The notes beneath the pieces are model-generated. The model did no database searches. It was given only the letters and a program-made list of their open reading frames with translations, and was not told the DNA's origin. The translations under genes and the position numbers were made by a program. From Deferribacteraceae bacterium (lineage in GTDB: Bacteria; Chrysiogenota; Deferribacteres; Deferribacterales; Deferrivibrionaceae), in NCBI GenBank assembly GCA_020054865.1, contig JAIHAR010000006.1, positions 1-64,000 on the forward strand: 64,000 nucleotides of DNA. Reading direction: 5' to 3'. Positions 7,826-17,097 of this stretch are shown piece after piece. Within the stretch, counting starts at the first letter, position 1. The number at the start of each line of letters is the position of its first letter.

Positions 7826-9483
7826 AGTGCCCCCTGATATATTTTTTTAAACCTCTTCACAGCTTCAATCCCCCCCAGAATATTGTAGGCTTTGAAACCC
7901 AAGTTTCTAAGAATCCTTGTGGCAAGATATCCTCTAAATCCCACAGCACAGTATACTACAACAGGGGTATCTTTATCAAGAATACCAAGATGGTTTCTCA
8001 AATCATTTATATAAATATTTATCGAATTTTCAAGGTGAAACATTTTGTGCTCTATTTTGGTTCTTACATCAAGAAGTTGGAAGTGCCAGTCCCCCTTCTC
8101 AAGTTCAAGAAAATATTCAGGGGTGATTCCAAACCCTTCGCCTCTTAACTGGTTTGATGCCACATATCCTGCCATATGCTCCACATCTTTTGCTGAACCA
8201 TGCGGTGGCGAGTAACAAAGGTCCAAATTTTCAAGGTCAAAAACGGTCATATTTCCATAAATTGCAGTAGAAATAACATCAATTCTTCTTGCAACCCCTT
8301 CTTCGCCTGATGCAGTTGCACCGAGGATTTTTCCCGAAGATTTGTCATATATAAGTTTTAAAAAGATAAACTTGGGGTCAGGGTAGTATTCGGCATGATG
8401 GGCGTTTTCCACATATATACACTGGGCATCAAAGCCTTCATTTAAAGCCTGCTTCATGGTAAGACCGGTATGTGCTACAACGGCATTGTTAAAACTTACC
8501 ACTGAAGCACCTACCACACCTTTAAATGTCATATCCCCACCTGCTGCATTGCAGCCTGCCACTCTGCCTTCCCTGTTGGCAGGGCCAGCAAGGGGCATCA
8601 GACAGTTTTTTCCTGTTATCAGATTATGTTTTTCTACCATATCCCCTGCGGCGTATATATCTTTTACGGATGTTTCCATCTTTTCGTTTACGATTACACC
8701 GCCAAGCTCTCCGATTTTTATCCCGGCAGTTTGGGCAAGTGATGTGTCTGGTCTTACCCCCGTTGCAAGAATCAACAAATCGACTGCAATCTCCCTTTTG
8801 TCGGAAAGATAACATTTTATTTTATCATCTACCTTTTCAACCTTTATTAATGCAGTACCTGTTCTAATATCAATGCCACACTTAATTGCTTCATCATATA
8901 TTTTCAGTGAACACTCAGGCTCAAAAATGGGGAGTATATTTTTTTCATATTCTACAAGGGTTGTATTTAAACCGGCATGGTAGAAGGCTTCGGCCATTTC
9001 TATGCCAATGTACCCACCTCCAACGATGAGCACACTTTTTGCAGTGTCCAGTTTTTCTACAATATTTTCGGCATCTTCTACGCTTCTTACAAAATGATAT
9101 TCAACATCATTCAAACCTTCAATATCAGGAACAACAGGCTTGCCGCCGGTGGCAAGAATCAGTTTGTCATATTCGATTACCTGTCTGCCGCTGTTATTTT
9201 CTGCCACAATCTTTTTGGTCTCAGGGTCTATGAATGTAGCAGTAGTATTTAGCATTACATTTGTGTTAAATCTGTTTGAAAATGTGCTTTTTGTGTGAAG
9301 GATAATATTTTTTTTCTGTGGGATTATTTTGCCTATGTAGTAAGGCAGTCCACAGTTGGCATATGAAATATATGAATTCTTTTCTATTATTGTTATTTCG
9401 GCATCTTCGGATACCCTTCTTGCCTTTGCCGCAGCAGTTGCTCCAGCAGCGACTCCACCCACTATAACAATTTTTTTACCCAT
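7822..9483 (-). CDS. CoA-disulfide/polysulfide reductase with C-terminal rhodanese domain
   Basis: A 553-residue flavoprotein. Residues 1-450 are a pyridine nucleotide-disulfide oxidoreductase: FAD-binding [20 protein letters not shown](P)-binding [16 protein letters not shown], and AAGDMVE near 290. The single redox cysteine ([11 protein letters not shown]44) is the hallmark of CoA-disulfide reductases. Residues 455-553 form a rhodanese domain with catalytic Cys512 ([11 protein letters not shown]). Such fusions (CoADR-RHD, Npsr) reduce CoA persulfide or polysulfide with NAD(P)H. That would fit sulfur respiration or sulfur detoxification in an anaerobe. The gene sits between mtaB and purC with short overlaps on both sides. 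Confidence 0.93.
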   Translation of the reverse strand: MGKKIVIVGGVAAGATAAAKARRVSEDAEITIIEKNSYISYANCGLPYYIGKIIPQKKNIILHTKSTFSNRFNTNVMLNTTATFIDPETKKIVAENNSGRQVIEYDKLILATGGKPVVPDIEGLNDVEYHFVRSVEDAENIVEKLDTAKSVLIVGGGYIGIEMAEAFYHAGLNTTLVEYEKNILPIFEPECSLKIYDEAIKCGIDIRTGTALIKVEKVDDKIKCYLSDKREIAVDLLILATGVRPDTSLAQTAGIKIGELGGVIVNEKMETSVKDIYAAGDMVEKHNLITGKNCLMPLAGPANREGRVAGCNAAGGDMTFKGVVGASVVSFNNAVVAHTGLTMKQALNEGFDAQCIYVENAHHAEYYPDPKFIFLKLIYDKSSGKILGATASGEEGVARRIDVISTAIYGNMTVFDLENLDLCYSPPHGSAKDVEHMAGYVASNQLRGEGFGITPEYFLELEKGDWHFQLLDVRTKIEHKMFHLENSINIYINDLRNHLGILDKDTPVVVYCAVGFRGYLATRILRNLGFKAYNILGGIEAVKRFKKIYQGAL

Positions 9484-10732
9484 TTATCTTCTCCACTATA
9501 AGATTTCCGTCAAATGTTACGCTGACAACTTTTGCCTTTATAAAAATATTCCTTTCTATATCTGTCAAAAAGGTTGATTCAAGATAGTTATCCGTAAGCC
9601 CTTTGTTATCTTTTTCTGTCAAAATATTTACATTGTTGCCGAAGAATTTTTTTGCAAAATTAAAGTTAAGACTTTCGGAGATTTGCCTTAAATGTTTTGC
9701 TCTTTCATTTCTAATTTTTACCGGGACACTGTGGGGCATACTGGCAGCACCTGTGCCTTCCCTTTCGGAGTAGGGGAAAACATGGAGATAATTTATTCCT
9801 GAATCATAAATTGTCTGCTCCGTTTCCAAAAATTCATCTTCCCCTTCCCCCGGGAAACCAACAATAACGTCGCTGCCCACACTTGCAAGGGGGTCGGCTT
9901 GTTTGATTTTTGAAACGGTTTTGATGAAATCACTTTTTGTGTACTTTCTGTTCATAAGATTTAAGATTTTGTCGCTCCCGCTTTGCATTGGGATATGGAA
10001 ATGGGAGCAAAATTTATTGCTGTTAATAACGAGGTCAATAATTTCATCATCTATTTCATTTACTTCCAGAGAGGAGAGTCTTATTCTGAAATCTCCTTCT
10101 ACCTTTTCAAGGTCAAAGAGCAGTTTTTTCAACGAATAGCCTATATCATGGCCATATTTTCCTATATGTATCCCTACAAGAACAATCTCCTTGTATCCGT
10201 TGTCTATAAAATTTTTGAATGCAGTCATTACATTTTCAGGTTTTCTGCTTCTTGGCTTTCCACGTAGAGTAGGTATTATGCAGTAAGAGCAAAATGAGTC
10301 GCAACCATCCTGAATTTTCAAATATCCCCTTGTTTTGTCCTTTACAAGAGTTTCATTAAATTCCTCAAAATGTTCCACCGTACTGATATCTGTTATAAAA
10401 TCGGATTCATTTGATATATATTCAAAAATGTTCGTTTTACCTGCGTTGGTAATTATAAGGTCCGCTGTTCCTTTTATCTTTTGCCCCATAAGGTCAGCGC
10501 CGCATCCGGTAATGGCAATTTTCTTTTCCGGGAAACTTTTTTTTATTTTTTTTGTAAAAGCTATAAACTTTTTTACAGCCTTATCGGTAACAGCGCAGGA
10601 GTTTAAAATAACCATGTCCGATTCTTCCAATGTGTTTACAACTTTGATGTTTTTGGATTCAGCATCGAGCTTTAAATTTTCAGTTTCTACTTGATTTACT
10701 TTGCAGCCTTGTGTATAAAAGTATATTTTCAC
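9476..10732 (-). CDS. mtaB: tRNA (t6A37) methylthiotransferase MtaB family
   Basis: A 418-residue radical-SAM methylthiotransferase. The N-terminal UPF0004 domain begins MKIYFYTQGCKVNQVETE, the form typical of MtaB (conserved QGCKVNQ). The SAM cluster motif CDSFCSYCIIPTLRGKPRSR follows at about residue 145, and a TRAM-like domain ends the protein (about 355-418). It adds a methylthio group to N6-threonylcarbamoyladenosine at tRNA position 37. It is the first gene of the mtaB-CoADR-purC operon, with overlaps of 8 and 4 bases downstream. Confidence 0.93.
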   Translation of the reverse strand: MKIYFYTQGCKVNQVETENLKLDAESKNIKVVNTLEESDMVILNSCAVTDKAVKKFIAFTKKIKKSFPEKKIAITGCGADLMGQKIKGTADLIITNAGKTNIFEYISNESDFITDISTVEHFEEFNETLVKDKTRGYLKIQDGCDSFCSYCIIPTLRGKPRSRKPENVMTAFKNFIDNGYKEIVLVGIHIGKYGHDIGYSLKKLLFDLEKVEGDFRIRLSSLEVNEIDDEIIDLVINSNKFCSHFHIPMQSGSDKILNLMNRKYTKSDFIKTVSKIKQADPLASVGSDVIVGFPGEGEDEFLETEQTIYDSGINYLHVFPYSEREGTGAASMPHSVPVKIRNERAKHLRQISESLNFNFAKKFFGNNVNILTEKDNKGLTDNYLESTFLTDIERNIFIKAKVVSVTFDGNLIVEKING

Positions 10733-10760
10733 CGTTTCTCCTAAATTTTTTATTGAACTT

Positions 10761-10776
10761 TATACAATATTGTATA
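10761..10776. repeat. Perfect 16-bp palindrome upstream of mtaB
   Basis: TATACAATATTGTATA is its own reverse complement. It lies between the -35 and -10 of the candidate plus-strand promoter and 29 bases before the mtaB start on the other strand. It could be an operator for either direction. No regulator gene is adjacent. Confidence 0.5.
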
Positions 10777-10837
10777 TCTTTAGTATGCCCCTGTAGGTTC
10801 AACACATAAAGTTACCTTGGCACCCTTAAGTAATTTT

Positions 10838-10855
10838 GGGTGCTTTTTTATTTTA
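10838..10855 (+). terminator. Intrinsic terminator upstream of the FliL-like gene
   Basis: The right arm GGGTGC (10838-10843) pairs with GCACCC at 10820-10825 and is followed at once by TTTTTTATTTTA. It has the orientation of plus-strand transcription. Confidence 0.7.
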
Positions 10856-10920
10856 TACCTTGAATAAAAAAAGTGAAGTATTTTATTTAAAAAAAATTGA
10901 TTATTTGTTATATTATTAAT

Positions 10921-11391
10921 ATGGACAGGAAGAAAATTTATATATTAATTTCCGTGGTGCTTGCAGTGTTTTTGATATTGTTTTCCATGAGAGGGCGTAT
11001 TAATCTTTCTCTTAACTATCTTGTAAATAAAATTGATTTTAAAAATGACACTGTGTTTAAAAACTTCAGTATTACAGATACAAAGGTCAACGGCGAGTAT
11101 GCAGTCCAGTTCAGGGACATTGTAGCAGGTACAGGGGATATAGAGAAAAGATATTTTCGGGTTGATATGACAATAACAGTCAGCGGAAAAAATGGGCAGA
11201 AAATGATTGTGAAAAATGATGCCCTGGCTGCAGCAGTGATAGCCAGTACATTGTCAAATTTTAAAGTCAGTGATGTGTCAACTGTTCGTGGGAAAGAGTT
11301 TTTGAAGAAAACAATCAAGAAAAACCTTGAAAATAAATTTGGGGACAATCTTGTAAAGGATGTATACTTTGAAAAATTTATCTACAATTAA
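10921..11391 (+). CDS. FliL-like single-span membrane protein
   Basis: A 156-residue protein with one N-terminal membrane helix (about 6-24, IYILISVVLAVFLILFSM) and an extracytoplasmic domain. The C-terminal pattern, a helix followed by LVKDVYFEKFIYN, resembles the end of FliL (flagellar basal-body protein), although similarity is weak and no flagellar gene is nearby. The name is therefore tentative. I chose ATG 10921; no SD precedes it, but a TATATT box at 10909-10914 puts the predicted transcript start at the ATG, so the message may be leaderless. The end overlaps glnD by about 25-30 bases. Confidence 0.65.
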   Translation: MDRKKIYILISVVLAVFLILFSMRGRINLSLNYLVNKIDFKNDTVFKNFSITDTKVNGEYAVQFRDIVAGTGDIEKRYFRVDMTITVSGKNGQKMIVKNDALAAAVIASTLSNFKVSDVSTVRGKEFLKKTIKKNLENKFGDNLVKDVYFEKFIYN

Positions 11392-13972
11392 TCTTGAAAA
11401 TTTAAAAAATAATTTCTGGTCAGAGTGGAATAATATAAAGGATAACCGGCTTAAAATAACTACATCATGGCAGATAATGAGCAGGTTGACATCTCTTTGT
11501 GACAGAACGGTTATTGATATTTTCAAAAGTATCAAAAGTACTACAAACAATATTTGCATTGTTGCCCTTGGTGGATATGCCAGGCAGGAGATGGCTCCAT
11601 ATTCTGATATAGACATTTTGATACTTCATAAAAAAAGATTAAAAGGGGAAGATAAGGATTTAATAAACTTTTTTTCAACTTCACTGTGGGATATGAATCT
11701 CCAGCCAGGTATCCAGATAAAACAGCTATCAGAAATAACTGAAGCTGCAGTGGAGGACGAAATAGTAAAAACTTCATTTCTTGACAACAGGTATCTTGCC
11801 GGTGAAAAAGGGATATATGATGAGTTTTTGAAAATAGTCGATGAAAAGGTGATAAGCAGAGGGAAAGAAAAATTTCTTCTCCAAAAAGTTTCTGAGCTAA
11901 GAAACAGATCAAAGAAATACAGGGATTCCATTTACAAGATTGAACCCAATATCAAAGAAGGCAAAGGTGGAATAAGAGATATCAATACGATTTATTGGAC
12001 TTCAAAGACACTTTACAAAGATAGTACGCTTAGAAAATTTATAGAGGCAGGAATTATTGATATTTCTGACTATGACAACCTTATTTCTGCTGCGGAATTT
12101 TTGTATAGAGTCAGAGTTGAAATCCATTATTTTCACAAAAGAAAATACGATGTGCTCAGTATGGAGTCCCAGAAACAGATTGCTGAAAATTTTGGCTATT
12201 TAAATACTTCCAGTATGATGGCAGTCGAAGTCTTTCTTATGGACTATTACAGGGCGGCAAGAAAGATTAAGGAGATTTCAAGAAAAGTTATTGATAACAC
12301 AATTGTAAAATTTATTTTTAAGGATAAGACTTCAAAGTCTATTCGAAATATTACATCTGATCTTTTTAAATATGAAAACCTTATAACAACAAATAATAAG
12401 GATTACTTTTTATCTAACCATAAAAACATACTTTACGTTTTTTACTATGCTGCACAGAATTCATTGAAATTTTCAGACTCTTTGCGGGAGCTTTTAAGTG
12501 AAAGTCTTTACCTGATTTCAGAAGGGTTTGTGAAAAAGCATGGGGGACTTTTTTTGAAAATTATTTCCAGTACTCCTTTTGCATCCAAAATACTTACCCT
12601 TATGGCTGATACCGGCGTGTTGCAAAAATTTATCCCGGAATTTGAAAAAATTGTCTGCAAGCCTCAGTTTGATATGTATCACCATTATACTGTAGACGAA
12701 CACACGATACTTGCAGTAAACTATATTGATAAACTTCATGAAATATTGCCGGATAAATATATTGATTACCAGAACGAGTTCAAGGAATTAAAAAGAAAAG
12801 ATTTGCTTATTCTTGCGATACTTTTACACGATATAGGCAAAGGGCAGGGGAAGAATCATTCGGTTGTGGGTGCCAAGATGTCCAAAATAATCTGCAAAAG
12901 GCTGGGAATGAATATGGATGATACGGACACCATTTATAACCTTGTGGAACAACATCTTTTGATGAGCCATATTTCACAGAGAAGGGACATTCATGATATC
13001 GAGGTAATAGAGCACTTTATAAGCCATTTGAATAACAAAGAAGAACTCAGATTGTTGTATCTGCTGACATATGCGGATATGAATGCAGTAGGCGGGACTT
13101 TGTTTAATGAATGGAAAAACTCTCTGCTTACTGAACTTTACAAGCGAGCATCCATGATGTTTGATCAGGATGATTTGCAGACAGAGTTTCAAAATGTGGT
13201 GGAAAACAAGAAAAAAAGGTTGCTGGAAAGAATTGCTGAAGATGAAGAGCTTGTGCAGATTTACAATATGCTTGAAGACGACTATATTTTTTCCAACAAA
13301 ATCAAACATATTGTAAGACATATAAAGCTTGCGGCAAGTCTGAAAAATAATATTGCCATGCTTGACTATGCTATCAGGAGGGATTTAAATGCAGTTAACA
13401 TAATGGTCTGCACAAGAGACAAGGCAGGTATACTTAAAAAGCTTGTGGGCGTATTTTCATATTACGGCTTTAACATACTTGGGGCACAGATAAATACTTT
13501 TGGGAAAAATATTGCGGTAGATGCCTTTCAGATTTCAGGTGAAAATATTGATTATGAAAAGATTGAGTCAATTATCCATAAACTGGATGACTCAATCAAG
13601 AAGGTTTTGTCAGGGGAGACGGATATCGATTATATTTTACAAAAGGCGGGTTCAGGCTTGTTTTTAAAGAAAAAAATCCAGAGAGAGCTTTCTTCCAAAG
13701 TAAATATAGACAACAAAATTTCTTCGCAATACTCGGTAATAGATGTCTACACTTATGATTACAGAGGGCTTTTATATGACATTCTCAAGGTTTTTGAAGA
13801 TAACAGGATATATGTTCAGAATGCTAAAATCTCTACTGATGTTGACAGGGTGGTAGACTCCTTTGCAATCACTGACTTTGACGGCAAAAAACTGACGGAT
13901 GAGTTTCTTAATGAAAAAGTCAAGCCGGCCATTTTGGAAAAACTTAACAGCAATACAAAAACGTTGCAATAG
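11360..13972 (+). CDS. glnD: PII uridylyltransferase / uridylyl-removing enzyme
   Basis: An 870-residue four-domain nitrogen sensor. The nucleotidyltransferase has GGYARQEMAPYSDIDILIL (about 73-91), followed by the GlnD-specific KGGIRDINTIYW. The HD hydrolase has LILAILLHDIGKGQGKNHS (near 490). Two ACT domains close the protein, starting NIMVCTRDKAGILKKL (about 676) and VIDVYTYDYRGLLYDIL (about 793). It uridylylates PII when glutamine is low and reverses this when it is high. ATG 11360 directly abuts the AAAGGA, whereas TTG 11369 has it eight bases upstream, so the true start may be 11369. No glnB or glnA is in the window. Confidence 0.94.
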   Translation: MYTLKNLSTINLENLKNNFWSEWNNIKDNRLKITTSWQIMSRLTSLCDRTVIDIFKSIKSTTNNICIVALGGYARQEMAPYSDIDILILHKKRLKGEDKDLINFFSTSLWDMNLQPGIQIKQLSEITEAAVEDEIVKTSFLDNRYLAGEKGIYDEFLKIVDEKVISRGKEKFLLQKVSELRNRSKKYRDSIYKIEPNIKEGKGGIRDINTIYWTSKTLYKDSTLRKFIEAGIIDISDYDNLISAAEFLYRVRVEIHYFHKRKYDVLSMESQKQIAENFGYLNTSSMMAVEVFLMDYYRAARKIKEISRKVIDNTIVKFIFKDKTSKSIRNITSDLFKYENLITTNNKDYFLSNHKNILYVFYYAAQNSLKFSDSLRELLSESLYLISEGFVKKHGGLFLKIISSTPFASKILTLMADTGVLQKFIPEFEKIVCKPQFDMYHHYTVDEHTILAVNYIDKLHEILPDKYIDYQNEFKELKRKDLLILAILLHDIGKGQGKNHSVVGAKMSKIICKRLGMNMDDTDTIYNLVEQHLLMSHISQRRDIHDIEVIEHFISHLNNKEELRLLYLLTYADMNAVGGTLFNEWKNSLLTELYKRASMMFDQDDLQTEFQNVVENKKKRLLERIAEDEELVQIYNMLEDDYIFSNKIKHIVRHIKLAASLKNNIAMLDYAIRRDLNAVNIMVCTRDKAGILKKLVGVFSYYGFNILGAQINTFGKNIAVDAFQISGENIDYEKIESIIHKLDDSIKKVLSGETDIDYILQKAGSGLFLKKKIQRELSSKVNIDNKISSQYSVIDVYTYDYRGLLYDILKVFEDNRIYVQNAKISTDVDRVVDSFAITDFDGKKLTDEFLNEKVKPAILEKLNSNTKTLQ

Positions 13973-13978
13973 CAAAAA

Positions 13979-15660
13979 TTAATCTTCTTTGATTACAGTA
14001 AGCCTCAAAACTTCTTCTATTGTTGTAATCCCCATTTTTGCAAGCTTTAGACCTGAGTCAAACATGGTGCGAAAACCCATATCAAGGGCTGATTTTCTGA
14101 TATCTTCAGAGTTGGCACCTTTTACAATCATTTCTCGAAGTTTCGCATTTACCTTTAACACTTCATAAATTCCTATTCGTCCCTGATAACCTGTATAGTG
14201 GCATTCTTCACACCCTTCACCCTTTACAAACCTGACATTTTCTTCTATCTCTCCGATTCTGTCCAGAAATTCCTGCGGTGGTGTGTATTCAGTGGCGCAA
14301 TTTATGCATACTTTCCTTACAAGCCTTTGCCCGACAATTCCAATGAGTGATGAGCCCACAAGAAAAGGTTCAATCCCCATATCAACAAGTCTCACTATCC
14401 CGCTTACTGCATCATTGGTATGGATAGTTGAAAGGACAAGATGACCGGTAAGAGATGCCTGTACGGCTATCTCTGCAGTTTCTTTGTCCCTGATTTCCCC
14501 AACCATTATAATATCGGGGTCCTGTCTTAAAATAGAGCGAAGTGTTGAAGCAAAGGTAACATCGGCTGATTCATCTACCTGCACTTGATTAATGAGCTTA
14601 AAATTGTATTCTATAGGGTCTTCTACCGTAACAATATTTTTTTCTATAGAGTTTAATTTTGCAAGGGTTGCATATAATGTTGTTGTTTTACCGCTCCCTG
14701 TTGGGCCTGAGATTAATATTATCCCATAGGGTCTTGAAATTATTGATTCATAAATTTCAAGACTTGAGCTGTCCATTCCTATGCTTTTCAAATCAAGCAC
14801 AACGTTGCTTCTGTCAAGAATCCTCAAAACAATTTTTTCGCCAAAATAGGTTGGAAGTGTTGAGGCACGGAAGTCTACATCTTTAAAATTTACCCGTATT
14901 TTAAACCTACCATCCTGAGGTGCCCTTTTCTCGGCAATGTTCATATTGGAAAGGATTTTAATCCTTGATACAAGGGGGGCATGGAGGTTTTTATTTACGG
15001 CAAGGACTTCGTGTAATATCCCGTCTATCCGATACCTTATTCTCAATTTATCTTCGTCAGGCTCAATATGTATGTCACTGGCAGCCTCATTGATTGCTTT
15101 GGCAAGAATACCATCTACAAAGCTGATTACAGGGGCATCCTGGGAGAGGCTTTCTAAAAAGTCCTCATCAGAAAGATTGCCTGCAATCTTTTTTCCACAT
15201 CTGTTGCTATTTTAAAAAGCCTATCTTCAGTGCCATATATCTTTTCCATTCCGTAATAAAGGTCATCGGTTGTCAGAAGTACCGGAGTAATATTTTTTTT
15301 TGTTAGCCTTGAAATTTCATCCATTGCATCTATGTTCATAGGGTCGTTTGTGGCAACAACGATGCTGTTATTTTCTATCTTAAGTGGGATTATCTTAAAT
15401 TTTCTTGCAAACTGTTCCGGTATAAGCTTTTTCAAATCAGGACTAAGGTCATAGTCTAAAATGGAAACAAAACTTACCCCTACCTGTTCTGCCACCGCTC
15501 TTAAAAGTTCATATTCGGTAATATAGTTTAGTTCTATGAGTGTTTCCCCAAGCTTTTTACCTGTCCTTGCCTGCTCACTGAGGGCTACCTTATGTTGAGC
15601 TTCGCTAATAAGGTTTTTATTGACGAGTAGTTCACCGATTCTTACTTTTTTGAGTTTCAT
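13979..15660 (-). pseudogene. pilB: PilB/GspE-type type IV pilus assembly ATPase, interrupted by one frameshift
   Basis: Two minus-strand frames together encode one PilB. The first (15660 to 15154) carries the MshEN domain (VRIGELLVNKNLISE, KKLGETLIELNYITEYELL). The second is open from the break to 13979 and carries GPTGSGKTTTLYATL (Walker A), RSILRQDPDIIMVGEIRD, GHLVLSTIHTND and the zinc motif CINC...CEECHYTGYQGR. At 15189-15194 the coding strand has six A; one more A would read DVEKKIAGNLSDEDFLES and restore a protein of about 560 residues, the family length. The downstream half is unspoiled, so this is a recent mutation, a sequencing error, or slippage. PilB powers pilus extension. Confidence 0.88.
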
Positions 15661-15670
15661 AGATACCTGT

Positions 15671-15919
15671 CTATATGTAAAATTTTATATCTTCTATCTG
15701 GCTTATTGTTTTGTAAAGTTTTTCAAGCTCTTCGTAAGATTTTACCATAACAGTCACGGTAAAGCTCACAAAATTTTCATCTCTACTTTTTTTAGGCTCC
15801 GGTATATCAATTTCAAAAAACAGCTTTTTGACAGAAATTTTGAAAGTTTCGCTATTTTTGCCAACAATTTTAAATGTATGGAGAGTGGGAAATTTTATCA
15901 AATCCTTCATATCGGGCAT
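15671..15919 (-). CDS. DUF493 (YbeD-like) small protein
   Basis: An 82-residue protein with the ACT-like DUF493 pattern: FPTLHTFKIVGKN at the start, then SFTVTVMVKSYEELEKLYKTI and a final IKFYI. Length agrees with the family (about 85-95). E. coli YbeD has a ferredoxin-like fold and no established function. It starts within the last 13 bases of the radical SAM gene upstream and lies 10 bases before pilB, within one operon. Confidence 0.8.
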   Translation of the reverse strand: MPDMKDLIKFPTLHTFKIVGKNSETFKISVKKLFFEIDIPEPKKSRDENFVSFTVTVMVKSYEELEKLYKTISQIEDIKFYI

Positions 15920-17097
15920 ACTATTTCCTCTTTGTTTTTTATAGATTGCGATATTTTAAGCTGAGTTATCCATTGTCCAAAAATACGCCCTTTACCTTCA
16001 AGACGTTTTATTTCCTTTTCAAACTCCTCCGGTATTATGCTTGGTGTTTCATTTTCCCATCGGCTTCCCGGAAGAGGCATAAAAAAGTGGGAGTGTATCC
16101 TTACCTTGCTATGCCATTTGTTAATCCATTCAAAAGTTTCTTTTAATGTCTCTTCGGTTTCATAGGGAAGTCCGAAGATAAAATCAACATCAACACTGAA
16201 ATTATATTTCAGAAAAAGGCTTATGCTTTCCTCCACTTTTTCAATGTTTTCAGGTCTGTTTATGTTTTTAAGTTGCTTTCTTGAAGCGGTTTGCAGGCCA
16301 ATAACCACCCTTTTGTTATGACAGAAATCTCTTAAAATTTTGACAAGGTCTTCTGTTACATAATAAGGGTTTATCTCCGAAGGGAATGAGCCGAAAAAGA
16401 TTCTCGATTTTCCTTCCGTTACTTTTTTTATCCCTGAAAGAAGGTTGAAAATTGCTTCAATATTTACTTTATTATTATACATATAGGATGCTGCATCTGG
16501 TGAGATAAATCTGTAATCTTTTTTGCCACGTTTATAGGAGTATTTTATGTTTTCTATTATGTTTTCAATACTTCTGTGGCGAAGTCTTCCGGGAAAAAGG
16601 GAGGGTGTCTGGCAGTAGTTGCACCGATATTGACACCCTCTCATAATCTCAATTGCGCCAAACATAAAAGTCTTTTTTGGATAGGCATCAAAATCATCAA
16701 GAGAAACTTTTTTATTATTTTGATAAATACCTTTTATGATGGTATTGCCCAAATAATTTTCAACAATTTCCTTTAATACATACTCCCCTTCCCCAATGCA
16801 GACTGCATCGAAAAATTCGAGCATTTTTTCTGGCCTTGCTGACGGATGTGGACCGCCGCAAACGGTGATATTTTTATTTTTTAATACTTTTGATAATTCA
16901 ACGTATTTTAGGTGGTTAAGGGTGTTAAATGAAAATAAAATAAGTTTATTTTCAGGATTTTCAGCTAAAATATTATCGAAATGTACAATCCTATAGATAA
17001 TCTCCGGGAAAAATTTTTCAAAGGCACACAGAAGAGCCCTAACGGAAAATCTGTTAAATTTATCTATAACAAATATTATTTCAGCATTTTTTGACAT
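15907..17097 (-). CDS. Radical SAM protein with N-terminal B12-binding-like domain
   Basis: A 396-residue protein. The cluster motif RGCQYRCNYCQTPSLFPGRLR (C-x3-C-x2-C, about residue 155) identifies radical SAM chemistry. The first 130 residues resemble the cobalamin-binding-type domain of the B12/radical SAM group (NKLILFSFNTLNHLKY, then TVCGGPHPSARPEKM and DAVCIGEGEYVLKEI). It looks most like the MJ_1487-type family, of unknown substrate. The canonical DxHxxG cobalamin motif is not seen. Overlaps with both neighbours place it within the NfeD-pilB operon. Confidence 0.82.
   Translation of the reverse strand: MSKNAEIIFVIDKFNRFSVRALLCAFEKFFPEIIYRIVHFDNILAENPENKLILFSFNTLNHLKYVELSKVLKNKNITVCGGPHPSARPEKMLEFFDAVCIGEGEYVLKEIVENYLGNTIIKGIYQNNKKVSLDDFDAYPKKTFMFGAIEIMRGCQYRCNYCQTPSLFPGRLRHRSIENIIENIKYSYKRGKKDYRFISPDAASYMYNNKVNIEAIFNLLSGIKKVTEGKSRIFFGSFPSEINPYYVTEDLVKILRDFCHNKRVVIGLQTASRKQLKNINRPENIEKVEESISLFLKYNFSVDVDFIFGLPYETEETLKETFEWINKWHSKVRIHSHFFMPLPGSRWENETPSIIPEEFEKEIKRLEGKGRIFGQWITQLKISQSIKNKEEIVCPI

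Larger units (their letters stand above)
10753..10855 (+). ncRNA. Candidate small RNA: promoter, short transcript, intrinsic terminator, no ORF
   Basis: On the plus strand TTGAAC (10753-10758), 16 bases, TATCTT (10775-10780) make a fair sigma-70 promoter. About 35 bases after the predicted start there is a strong terminator: GCACCC (10820-10825), a 12-base loop, GGGTGC (10838-10843), then TTTTTTATTTTA. The only upstream gene, mtaB, runs the other way, so this terminator has no coding gene to end. The T run is on the plus strand only. The RNA would be about 70 nt. It matches no family I recognise. Confidence 0.35.

Noticed and set aside
10785-10830. tRNA (GGTTCAA resembles a T-loop)
   Set aside because: No acceptor stem or anticodon arm can be built around it.
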